Part shown: positions 1 through 21,976 of the stretch, one piece after another
Numbering within the stretch: the stretch's first letter is position 1
Layout: every line of letters begins with the position of its first letter
From: Mytilus californianus
Taxonomy: Eukaryota; Mollusca; Bivalvia; Mytilida; Mytilidae
Length of the DNA: 64,000 nt
Reading direction: 5' to 3'
Assembly (NCBI RefSeq): GCF_021869535.1
Contig: NW_026262690.1
Span: 66,427,995-66,491,994 of the forward strand
Position numbers and translations under genes: made by a program
Notes under the pieces: generated by a model
What the model was told of the DNA's origin: nothing
Seen by the model: the letters and a program-made list of their open reading frames with translations, nothing else
Databases searched by the model: none

Positions 1-245
1 TTACCCTTGTCCATCTGTACGTACATACATACATCCCATAATTGGTTTCCGTTCTCTAACTTTAGTTTGCCTCAACCAAATGTTATGAAACTTATACACA
101 ATGCTTATTACCACAAAACACAGATCAAGTACACATTTGGGTAGTGTCACTTTTACAGTTCTTAAAGTTGTATCCCTTTATAACGTTATATGCAAGCGGG
201 GGCATCATCTGTGTCCCATGGACACATTCCTCATTTATTCTTTTG
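1..245 (+). repeat. Interspersed hairpin-ended repeat, family A (cut by window edge)
   Basis: Shares long blocks with 3156-3380, 28528-29443, 32233-32851, 52096-52484, 54300-55041 and 61551-61930: AGTTTGCCTCAACCAAATGT, AACTTATACACAATGCTTAT, and the end block GGGGGCATCATCTGTGTCCC. Non-coding. It sits in the eIF4A intron upstream of exon a. Confidence 0.85.
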
Positions 246-820
246 TGTCTGAACAAAGTTTTGCAAATACTTAATAATCTGAATAAATTTTACTAGTCTG
301 GGGCTCTTGACTAGTGGCTAATGGTGCCGTTTTTATCAGTATGTACATAATTACAGCCTTACCTCGTGATATGGGTTTTCTTGTTAAAATGCAAAGTGGA
401 AAATAGAGATTTAGGTTACTAATTGCAATTTTTTGTTTGTATTGAAAAAATAATAAACTCTGGACTCAGCTTTTAGAATCTTGATGCATCTGGGGACCCA
501 TCTGTTTACAAAATGGCAATTCCAATCTTAATCCTGTATTACTCCTGATTTACAAAATGGAAATTTTTCCCAAGCTACAGTAGAACATTGAAAAATTTAG
601 ATTTTTATTTTAAGCCATATTTACAGAAACAAAATGTTACTTGAGTTTTAATATAAACAAAGTCTGGACTGTCCAGACCTCATGTTAATTAATATAAGCA
701 CAACACTTTTTGCTTTTTCTTAATATAGTTTGTTCATGTCCAGTATTTATTGTATTTGTATTTTGTAGATTTTCTATTGCTGTGCAGATAACCTGTATTA
801 TTTGTGTATGATTTTTGTAG
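246..820 (+). other. eIF4A intron, nothing recognised
   Basis: AT-rich sequence without recognisable exon or repeat; no match to the eIF4A segment expected upstream of GRDVIAQ. Confidence 0.4.
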
Positions 821-11463
<10,643 letters not shown>

Positions 11464-11505
11464 TTAATCAAATTTTGAATCGAAATTGTTGCCCGTACTT
11501 ATAAA

Positions 11506-11511
11506 AATAAA
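11506..11511 (+). terminator. Proximal poly(A) signal candidate for eIF4A (AATAAA)
   Basis: First AATAAA after the stop, 43 bases downstream. Further AATAAA hexamers occur at 11596-11601 and 11631-11636. This sequence alone cannot tell which is used. Confidence 0.45.
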
Positions 11512-12046
11512 GAAATATTGTGTACTGGCGACCATTTTCATGCGTTGTTCATATTTTGCTGGCTACAATTTTCTCATATATTGAGAATTTGTTGCAATAA
11601 AAGTTTTACCTTGGATATTTACCAAAATGAAATAAACATTCTAGAAGTAATTTGAATTGCTAGGGACATAATTGCCCAAAGCTGTATTTTACAAGACATT
11701 TTTGTGTATAGACTGTATTTTGACTATCCTATATTGTAAAAAGTGCTGTGTATAAACTGTGCTATTTGTTTTTTGCCTTTTATAGAATTGTTATTTATTT
11801 TTTTTTGAATAGCAGTATTTTGACTCTCGAGAGAAATTGTTTCACAGTTTTAAAGGTGCCATGGCTACCTCATTGCACCAAACTTGTACAGAAATAATCT
11901 CTTCAGCTTGTACGTTATGTTCATATCATCGGTACATGTTGTATAAGGAACAAGATTGTGTTGGTCAGGGATGGGGTATAGTGAATAAGTTATTAAAGAA
12001 AAATTGGGTTCATGGCTATGTGACAGTGAAAAGAAGCAATAGATGT

Positions 12047-12052
12047 AATAAA
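12047..12052 (+). terminator. Distal poly(A) signal candidate for eIF4A (AATAAA with GU-rich downstream element)
   Basis: AATAAA is followed about 20-35 bases later by a T/G-rich stretch (TTTTGTGTTCTGTTGTG, about 12069-12085), the classic downstream-element arrangement. Sequence from 11464 to here is free of recognisable repeats, consistent with a 3' UTR of about 0.6 kb. Confidence 0.45.
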
Positions 12053-12879
12053 AAAAGATACAATTTTACTTTTGTGTTCTGTTGTGCCTTGGAAGGGAAT
12101 AAAACTTTGCTATGCATTTTACAATTCCTATAAAAAATTACTGTTTCACTTCCGTTGAGGTAACATGCCAGTCTTATACATAAAACACTGCAGTCAAGGA
12201 ATTACTTATTGTAACTTCGTTTTTGAACATGTTCAAGACAATTAGGGTAAACATCAATGAGAGCATTCCACAGATACAGTTAAATCAGAATTCTAGAGGT
12301 CAACCACTAAAATGAAAACTTGAAAGGTCAATTGTGTGTGTTTCAAAGAATTGCTGTCTTCAACTTGTAGAAAAGTTTATTGCAAGACTATTTCCACATC
12401 TTGTCCAAGATATATAATGTGTATATTTATCATAACTATTAAATCCCAGAAACGATGAAACTTATGGTATGACCTTGATACACTACATTACATTACAAAT
12501 TATTCATGGTTCAAATATTGTTAATCGACACGACTGGATAAATAATTACCTCAGATATCTGAATCTGTCTAAACATATCAGGTGCATATATTTCAATATT
12601 ACATATGGTGTAGCATTTTTTTCATTGGTTGTGATCACATGATGCAAAGGATATACAGTATATGGACTCCATGTTTCTATTTATATATATACTGAAGGTC
12701 AATATAAGAAATCTTGAAAAACGCTGTTTCTATTTAGATATAAATTGACAGTCGGTATTAAAAATCTTACAAAATACAATGTACAAGAGTGCACAAGCTG
12801 AAATGTCTCGCCTGCTTTATAATTACTGAAATATAAAGTTTTCCTATAAGTATCGCATAAACTAAACATGACCCAAAGA

Positions 12880-13900
12880 AAATGAGTTTAAGGTCGGTCG
12901 AATAAACCAAGCCATAAATACATGTACACCTTTAAATCATTCCATACATTCCATACACCAAATATAGTTGACCTGTTGCTTAAAGTATACAAGAAACACA
13001 CCAAACCATGAAAATGAGGTCAAGGTTCGATGAACCCTGCCAGACAAAACACATACACCATACAATCATTACATGCTTTAAATATAGTTGACCTATTGCA
13101 TATAGTATCTAAGAAACAAACAACATTGACCAACAAACTATGAAAATGATGTCGAGGTCAGATTATAACTGCCAGACAGACATACACCTTGCAATCATTC
13201 CGTACACCAAATATAGTTTACCTATTGCTCATAGTTGAAGGAAAACCAACCAAAACACGAACTTCACATTGATGAACTGTGAAATTGAGGTCAAGGTCAT
13301 ATAAAACCTGCCGGACTGACTTGTACAAAAATATTTTTGTACACCAAATATAGTTGACATATTGCATACAGTATTAGAGAATCAGACCAAAACACAAAAA
13401 CTTAACCTTAACCACTGAACCATAAAAATGAGGTCAAGGTCAGATGACACCCGTCAGTTGGACATGTTCACCTTACAATCATTCCATACACCAAATGTAG
13501 TAGACCTATTACTTATAGTATCTGAGATATGGACTTTACCACGAAAACTTAACCTTGTTCACTGATCCATGACATGAAGTGAAGGTCGAGTGAAAACAGT
13601 CTTGACAGGCATGAGGACCTTGCAAGGTATGCACATACCAAATATAGTTATCCTATTACTCAAAATAAGAGAAATTAAGAATTACTTTTTTTCAAGTAGG
13701 CACTGAACCATGAAAATGAGGTTAAGGACAATAGACATATGACAGAAGGAAACCTCATAACATAAGGCATCTACATACAAAGTATGAACTACCTTCTGAA
13801 ATATCAAGCTTTTAAGAAGTTTAACACTGCCGCCACCAAATCACTATCCCTATGTCTCTCTTTCTGCGACAGAAGTCACAGGCTCGACTAAAATACTCGG
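12880..13900 (+). repeat. Tandem array of about 140-bp monomers with a family-E-like end
   Basis: TGAGGTCAAGG or a variant recurs near 13015, 13148, 13286, 13429, 13575 and 13717, each with CCAAATATAGTTGACCTATT. The right end, CTATGTCTCTCTTTCTGCGA then AGGCTCGACT, matches the end of the unrelated-core array at 61274-61330. Confidence 0.8.
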
Positions 13901-13982
13901 AGAGAACATTGAGGTCCATTTCCATAATACACTATTTACTGGACATATGTTATATATAAATAAAGGACTTTCACTCAGTCAA

Positions 13983-14048
13983 TATGTTATATATGGACTT
14001 GTTAGATTATACGATCCATATAATCTGTACAGGTCCATATATAATGTA
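13983..14048. repeat. Palindrome between inverted repeat arms
   Basis: ATGTTATATATGGAC at left and GTCCATATATAATGT at right, with an inner AGATTATA/TATAATCT pair. It sits between the array at 12880-13900 and inverted fragments of the same monomer at 14100-14385. Confidence 0.8.
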
Positions 14049-14099
14049 TTGATGTTGTCAGAAGTCCCACTACAATGTTAAACTGCAGGGGTAAATAAT

Positions 14100-14385
14100 T
14101 TTACCTCATTTCATGGATTAGTGATGAGGTAAAGATTTTGTGGTCAAGTCTGTAACTCCCATATTTTAAGCAGTAGGTCAACTATATTTGGTGTATGGAA
14201 TAATTGTATAAAGGTGTATGTGTCTGGCAGGGTTCATCTGATCTTTTTCTCATTTTCTTTGTTCATTAGTCTGTTAAGTATACATGGCCTTTTCAGTTTA
14301 TCGTATATTATGAGCATTGATCAACTTTATTTGATGTATTGAATGATTGCCAGGATTACATGCATCTGGCAGGGTTAATCTGACT
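14100..14385 (-). repeat. Inverted fragments of the 140-bp monomer family
   Basis: GGTCAACTATATTTGGTGTA and GTCTGGCAGGGTTCATCTGA are reverse complements of monomer sequence at 12880-13800. Confidence 0.75.
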
Positions 14386-15076
14386 TTTTCATTATTATTC
14401 AATTATAAAAAAAAATTGAAGCCAAAAAGAATCTGGACTAAAGTTACTACAAAAAAAACAATGCAATCGGGTAATAAGCTTAAGCCCTTTATGTGAGGTA
14501 TATTGCCCACAAAAGGTTCTGGACAGTTCATTTGAAGCACAGAAACAAGGATGAAATAAAAACAAGCCTTTATCTTATTGTACATGGTCAGTCTCTTCAA
14601 GATGCATATGTTCACCAAATCATAGGACTTTTGTAATTTGGGGAACTGGCTATAGATGCCAACAACACTAGGGGTATTCCAATAATCCCTTCTTAACTTT
14701 GTTCTTAATTAGATATAAAATTGGTTTATTGGTGAGGTAATAAGTTGTCTTAATTGTTACATAATTGCCAAGTCAAAAAAGATTATTAATGTTACGACAT
14801 AATTTGTTCTATTTTCTATAGTTATGGCGTGTTGGTCAATGTGGTATCGGATGCAATACTGATTCTTCACATACTCAGCATTTTCAGGAACATCGATGTT
14901 ATATTCATTTTTATGACCTCTACTGGAATTTAGTTTTCTTTTTGATATCCATTTTGTAATGAAGTAAAAATATCCCTCTTGGCTCTTTCTTACTGGTGTG
15001 TTTGCTTCATGATATATGTGAAAGTAAACATTGCTTATGACATCTTTAAATCAATTGGAGGTGTATGAACTGATTT
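14386..15076. other. Intergenic, nothing recognised
   Basis: AT-rich with no repeat family or exon recognised on either strand. Confidence 0.35.
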
Positions 15077-16481
15077 TTAGCTCACCTGGCCCACAGGGCC
15101 AAGTGAGCTTTTCTCATCACATGGCGTCCGTCAGTACCTATGGACAATACACACAAATGTCTTCTTTTAGAGAACCACTGAATGGAATGAAAACAAACAT
15201 GGCATGAATGTTCCTTATGAGGTGCTGACCAAGTGTTGTTACTTTGAAGCCGATCCATCATCCAAGATGGCCACCAGCAGGGGACTTCGTTTAACATAGG
15301 ACCCTATGGACAATACATACAAATGTCTTCTTTTAGAGAACCACTGAATGGAATGAAACCAAACATAGCATGAATGTTCCTTATGAGGTGCTGACCAAGT
15401 GTTGTTACTTTGAAGCCGATCCATCATCCAAGATGGCCACCAGCGGGGGACTTCGTTTAACATAGGACCCTATGGACAATACATACAAATGTCTTCTTTT
15501 AGAGAACCACTGAATGGAATGAAACCAAACATAGCATGAATGTTCCTAATGAGGTGCTGACCAAGTGTTGTTACTTTGAAGCTGATCCATCATCAAAGAT
15601 GGCCACCAGAGGGGGACTTCGTTTAACATAAGACCCTACGGGAAATACATACAAATGTCTTCTTTTAGAGAACCACTGAATGGAATGAAACCAAACATGG
15701 CATGAATGTTCCTTATGACGTGCTAACCAAGTGTTGTTACTTTGAAGCTGATCCATCATCCAAGATGGCCGCCAGAAAGGGACTTAGTTTAACATAGGAC
15801 CCTATGGACAATACATACAAATGTTTTCTTTTAGAGAACCACTAAATGGAATGAAATAAAAAATGGCATGAATGTTCCTTATGAGGTGCTGACCAAGTGT
15901 TGGAACTTTGTAGGTGATCAATCATCCAAGATGGCCGCCAGCTGGGACTTAGTTTAACAAAGGACCATATGGACAATACATACAAATGTTTTCCTTTAGA
16001 GAACCACTGAATGGAATGAAACCAAACATGGCATGAATGTTCCTAATGAGGTGCTGGCCAAGTGATGTTACTTTGTAGCCAATCAATCATCCAAGATGGC
16101 TGCCAACGGGGGACTTAGTTTAACAAAGGACCCTAAGGGAATAATATACAAATGTCTTCTTCTAGAAACCGCTTAATGGATTGAAACCAAACATGGTATG
16201 AATGTTTCTTTTGAGGTGCTTACCAAGTGTTGTTACTTTGTAGCTGATTTGTCATTGTCCTTATAAAGTCATTTTCTACAATTTCAATGAATTTATTGGT
16301 AATTTCTGTAAACTTTACAAAAGTCTTCTGCTTTTGATTAAATTACAGGGCCAATATTAAACCAAATTTGGCCTCAATCATTATTAGGGTATCTGTTATG
16401 ATTTTAATCTATTTTTACATGATTTCCAAAACCAAAGTAGAATCAGGTGAGCGGCACAGGCTCTTGGGAGCCTCTAGTTTA
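15077..16481 (+). repeat. Family D hairpin-ended element with seven 166-bp monomers
   Basis: Left end AGCTCACCTGGCCCACAGGG ... CAAGTGAGCT forms a hairpin; right end AGGTGAGCGGCACAGGCTCT then GGGAGCCTCTAG forms another. Monomers starting ACCCTATGGACAATACATAC occur at about 15135, 15301, 15467, 15633, 15799, 15964 and 16130. Confidence 0.9.
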
Positions 16482-16787
16482 ATGTTTAAACAAATGGTCT
16501 ATTTATTTGTTGAAAAAGGGCACTGAACTAGCTTTACATATTTGAGTACTCTCAGATTGGTACTTTTTGTCTACATATCCGACAAGTCAAGGTGCTTTCA
16601 TCTGATTTTCAAAGTTAATTCTACTGTTGTACTGGTACCAGGTTAGGGAATGGTTGAGCGCTATCAAATAAATTCAACCCTGCCACATTCTTTAAGTGAC
16701 AACCAGGAGCCATTTTCTCAGAGACTGTCCTTTCTTGCTGTCTGCTATTGGTGTTTTCCACTTATGAATTGTCTATCATTTTGTTAT

Positions 16788-16846
16788 GCCTGGGCCTTTT
16801 TGAAGCTTACTATACTGTATGGGCTTGCTTATTGTTGAAGGCCCTC
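16788..16846 (+). repeat. Fragment of the retroposon-like repeat seen at 2090-2383
   Basis: Shares the words TGTATGGGCTTGCTTATTG (variant) and TTGAAGGC with the copy at 2090-2383. Confidence 0.6.
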
Positions 16847-19800
16847 CAGTTACATTGTTATAGGCGAATTGAACCTATGAAATGAGACAACCAATTAACA
16901 TGTCACAGAAAAAACACAAATCTTGTAAATTTTTATTGTTTTTATGACATTTTGAAAGGAACAATATTTATGGGTCTACAGATTTTTAATTAAAAAAAAT
17001 CACAGTTTGACACTAGATGAATGCATAAACTTGAACTGTGAAAAAAAACAACAAAATATTGTAGAAAATGTTTCAAAAGCATAAAATATATTAAAATATT
17101 AACACTAAGGTTTAACAATTATCATACAAAGGTAGAAAATCTGTGTCTTTTCTTTCATACAATATCTGTAACAAATATAAACTTGCACAACATCATCTGT
17201 ATGATCTACAGTATGTATATTAGAAGGGTGTTATTACCACCCATACAGTCCCCCATGATCAAATAATATGATTCTGAAAGGATTTCTATATCTTTTATGG
17301 GTAAAATTAGTAGAGTATGTTGAAGAAATGATGAAACAAAATACTCTGAAGGCCATCTTAGATAATAGGTGAAACCATCATACAAAATTTGGAAGATGAT
17401 CATTAAAGGAATTTCACCAATTTGATTTTATTTGGCAGAGCAAAATCTTATAAAAGGCTTGGAATGTTCTGGTAACGCAGAGGCTCTTACGTCCATCCTA
17501 GTTGACACGCAGGGTTGCTAATGATTTTAGAATGGACAAACTTTAACCTAGGTTTGGTTCGATCTTGCGGTATGATGAAACTGACCTTTGTGAAAGTTAA
17601 ACTTTGACAGTCATCAATGACATTCAAGAAAAGCAGTGTTTGTCGAGCATACATGTACATAGAGAATTATATCTGCTGGTAGGTTTGACTGTATATATCA
17701 TTTATAAGAATTTTACATGAGTATTCTGCAACACATACTATAGATCATACTTAGTATCTTGAGAAATATTTTGTCTTTATCAGGTAGGACACAAAAACAC
17801 AAATTGCCATTGATTTAAATAAAAAAAAAAAGGTTTGTAGAGGACTGTTCCCATTTGAAGACTGTTTTAATAAGCACACATATTTCAAGGTAGAGTATAT
17901 GTATCTATACATCCCTGGCTTTCAAATATTTCGGTTTGAGCTTTCCTAATGAAAGTTAATCCAGAAAACTGCTTCGGAAGCCCAAAATTTATAATGTGTA
18001 TTTGCATTGAAAACTTGTCCATACTATAATTTTGCAAAGAAATATTTTCCCCATCCATTAGCTTAACAACTTAAATAAAATTTCCTTAAAAGTTACATTC
18101 ACACATACAAGTGCAATAAAGACATTTCAAACAATTATCTATCCATAAAAGACAAAATAAATTTCTTCAAGATATACTGACATATCAACTGTATTCCTAT
18201 ATAAAATTCAACAAGGGCAATAAATTTGTTCTCAATGAAAATAACTGTATGGAAAGACATAGGTAAAAAGAACATATGTACAAATAGTAGGGACAGTTTT
18301 CTTTTCTAATCTTTCAGTGGTCAAACATAATTGGTGATTCCACGCAAATATCTTTGAAGAGGCATAAGGAAATACTACTAGTGATGTGAATCATGCACAT
18401 GGATGGATAAACCTAACATGTGACAATTTGCTAAATGTTTTTGAAAAATGCTATTTATTTTTAATCTTTAATGAAAATTCATTAATTGACAATCTAAAAC
18501 ATAACTAAATAAATATGCATAATTTGCATGAAACTTTTATGCTCAACTGTATGTCAGCCTAAGATAAACTGGTAAAAATGGATACAGGTTCCTGCATGCA
18601 ATTGCATAGATTTACTTTTGTTTAGAATAATGACCACTGTAAGATTAATTCATACAAGACTTGATACATTACAAAAATACACATCAAAAAGCATTACACA
18701 ATATCAGACAACAGCACATGTTTTACAGACTTATAAACATAGACAAAATGTAGTTACTATACATGAATGAGGTATATTATATTTCAAATTTTGAACCAGC
18801 AAGAATGTATTTTCAATACACCAATTTCAAGTTCAAGGATTTCACTTCAACTGATCTTAACTTCGCACTAGTTGAACTGAATATGTTTATTAAACAATAA
18901 CTTTGGTTTGTGGCGTCAAATGTTTTCAGTAATGACCCTTAAAAAAAATTGTGTGTAAAACATTAAATTTCCTTCAATGGCAGACAAACTTGAAATTGGT
19001 GTATATCTTCAGCACAATTAGATACCAATCAATAACAAATATTCACATTACTAGCATGACTTTTTATATTTAATGTATGAAAGCTGGCCTGCAGCTTGAG
19101 GGCATTTAAAACCCATTGTTAAAATGATTTGACATGATCTGTAAAATGGAATGCTGATAATTTGAATTAAGCACACATAATCCTTTCTTGAGTTTTGTTC
19201 ATTTTTGTTTTGGATTTTTGAAATGAACTTATTGCAACTTGTTTGAGTATTTTTGTCAAACTGATTAATTAAATGACAAAAAAATAATCTGGGAATTGAA
19301 GCTAACAATAGCAAAACTTGAAGCTATTGCAGAAACATATTTTCAAGTCTTCTTTTTTCACTTTTTCCAGGAGATCTTACCTATTTGATATGTTAATTAC
19401 CATCAAAAATTCAAATATTAAGTTTAGTGTGAACCAAGAAAAAATATTCTATTGCAAAACATTATATATAAAACATTATATATGTATATATTTGACTAAA
19501 AAAAAGACCATTATTTTACTAACCTTTGGACCATTGCCCTATATCCTTAACATAATTACTGGCCATCTGCAGGTTAAAGTCAGTTGATCAAAATGGACAA
19601 TTTATAGTTGTACAAAACTACTGTCTTATATTCATTATTATATGACACTTTCACATAAGCAAATCCCTAATATCTTCCATTAAAGCTGATTCCTGGATTA
19701 TTCCTCAGTTCTGACAAATCATTGTTTACAGCTTTCAAAAATTAGGGTAACAGTTTTAAAGAATTTGGCATGGATACAGAGACATCCATTGCCATTTGAG

Positions 19801-20670
19801 CTTTTTTCACTTTGGGGACTTTCTTGTCTAATTTTAAAAAAGACAAAACTATGTGCAGAAACCATACATCTTTTTTTCTACTTCTCAAAACCATAAGAGT
19901 TCAAGTCTTTCAAGAAATAAGTTTGTTGCCTGCTGTCGCTAAATAATCTAGGTAGAAATGGTGAAGTCCATGATATGGTATGATCATCCAGATCAAAATC
20001 TGAAACAAAGTCATATTTAAGGGCAGTCATACAGCTTTATTTTCAAGATTTTGAAACCTGTTGAATGGCAAGATGAGATCCTTGAAAAATAAAGATACAA
20101 GTTATGGTTTTGGAGAATTTTTCCCATATTTAGTGAAAGTGTTGGTTGCATCTCAGAAAACACAAATATTTGTCTTGTTTCATTCGAAAAATAATTACTT
20201 TTTTTAAAAACATTTTAAGCGGTTATCATTATAACAGTTAGATTTCTTTCTTGCGATGTTATAATAAAGGAAACTGCTCACAACTGACTGTGTAACATCA
20301 TGTCCTCTGAAATTCTATCGACTCACTTTAAAGTTTCTCCATACTTTAAAAACAATATTCAGTAAGTGAGTTGAAAATTTGAAGGTGAAAATTATGCCAT
20401 TGTAAAATCCTTTTAAAGCATACAGAATGAAATAAATCAATGAATACCGGTACATTAATAATGATATGAAAAGGACCATTGATACTTCTCCAAAACCAAC
20501 ATGTTTATTTAATAGAATGGTGTACAAATCTGTGGAGTTCCTGAGAAACTGATATCACAAGATAACTGCAAGTGCCTTGCAATCAAGTACAAATGAACCC
20601 TTTGGTTGATTTCATAATTTAAGACAAAACAAAACATACAATAATAACCAAATCATAATATTTAAATAAA
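16847..20670. other. Gene-free AT-rich stretch; possible distal DGK 3' UTR
   Basis: Repeat-poor and low in GC, with no coding exon recognised on either strand. A short stretch at about 17930-18010 resembles part of the insertion at 54393-54756 (shared AATCCAGAAAA and GCTTCGGA words). Confidence 0.35.
16932..16937 (-). terminator. Possible distal poly(A) signal for DGK (AATAAA on minus strand)
   Basis: TTTATT on + gives AATAAA on -, followed within 30 bases on that strand by a GTGTTTTTTCTGTG-type U/GU-rich stretch. If used, the 3' UTR would be about 7.3 kb and would include the repeat at 20671-21976. Weak evidence. Confidence 0.2.
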
Positions 20671-21976
20671 ACTAGAGGCTCTAAAGAGCCTGTGTCGCTC
20701 ACCTTGGTCTAAGTGCATATTAAACAAAGGACACAGATGGATTCATGACAAAATTGTGTTTTGGTGATGGTGATGTGTTTGTAGATCTTACTTTACTGAA
20801 CATTCTTTCTCCTTACTATTATCTCTATCTATAATGAACTTGGCCCGGTAGTTACAGTGGAAAATATATTGTAAAAATTTACAAAAATTTACAAAATTTA
20901 TGAAAATTGTAAAAAATTGACTATAAAGGGCAATAACTCCTTAAGGGGTCAATTGACAATTTTGGTCATGTTGACTTATTTGTAGATCTAACTTTGCTGT
21001 ACATTATTGCTGTTTACAGTTTATCTCTATCTATAATAATATTCAAGATAATAACCAAAAACGGCAAAATTTTCTTAAAATTACCAATTCAGGGGCAGCA
21101 ACCCAACAACGTGTTGCCTGATTGGTCTGAAAATTTCAGGGCAAATAGATCTTGACCTAATGAACAATTTTATCCTCATCAGATTTGCTCTAAATGCTTT
21201 GGTTTCAGAGATATGAGCCAAAAACTGCATTTTACCCTATGTATTATTTTTTAGCCATGTCGGCCATCTTGGTTCGCGGGCGGGGTCATCGGACACATTT
21301 TTTAAACTAGATACCCTAAGGACGATTGGGGACAAGTTTGGTTAAATTTGTCTTAGTACTTTCAGAGGAGAAGATTTTTGTAAAGGATTACAAAAATTTA
21401 CGAAAAATGGTTAAAAACTGACTATAAAGGGCAATTACTCCTTAAGGGGTCAACTGACCATTTTGGTCAAGTTGACTTATTTGTAGATCTTACTTTGCTG
21501 AACATTATTGCTGTTTACAGTTTATCTCTATCTATAATAATATTCAAGATAATAACCAAAAACGGCAAAATTTCCTTAAAATTACCAATTCAGGGGCAGC
21601 AACCCAACAACGGGTTGTCCGATTCATCTGAAAATTTCAGGGCAGATAGATCTTGACCTAATAAACAATTTTACCCCATGTCAGATTTGCTCTAAATGCT
21701 TTGGTTTCAGAGATATAAGCCAAATTCTACATTTTACCCCTATGTTCTATTTTTAGCCATGGCGGCCATCTTGGTTGGTTGGCCGGGTCACCGGACACAT
21801 TTTTTAAACTAGATACCCCAATGATGATTGTGGCCAAGTTTGGTCAAATTTGGCCCAGTAGTTTCAGAGGAGAAGATTTTTGTAAAAGTTTACGGACGAC
21901 GGACGACGGACGCAGGACGACGGACGCAAAGTGATGAGAAAAGCTCACTTGACCTTTTAGGTCAGGTGAGCTAAAA
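20671..21976 (-). repeat. Family D ends with a different core (opposite orientation to 15077-16481)
   Basis: ACTAGAGGCTCTAAAGAGCC hairpin at the left and AAAGCTCACTTGACCTTTTA then GGTCAGGTGAGCT hairpin at the right match the D ends in reverse. The interior holds two long repeats with GGGCAATTACTCCTTAAGGG and CAGGGGCAGCAACCCAACAA, not the 166-bp monomer. A GACGGACGACGGACG tract adjoins the right hairpin. Confidence 0.85.

Larger units (their letters stand above)
11464..12840 (+). other. eIF4A 3' UTR and adjoining unique intergenic sequence
   Basis: AT-rich, without the interspersed repeat families seen elsewhere. The first roughly 600 bases are probably 3' UTR. No conserved coding sequence or RNA gene was recognised. 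Confidence 0.4.

Noticed and set aside
15082..15759. Three similar minus-strand frames (NNTWSAPHKEHSC and variants)
   Set aside because: Produced by the 166-bp monomers of the family D element, not by a gene.
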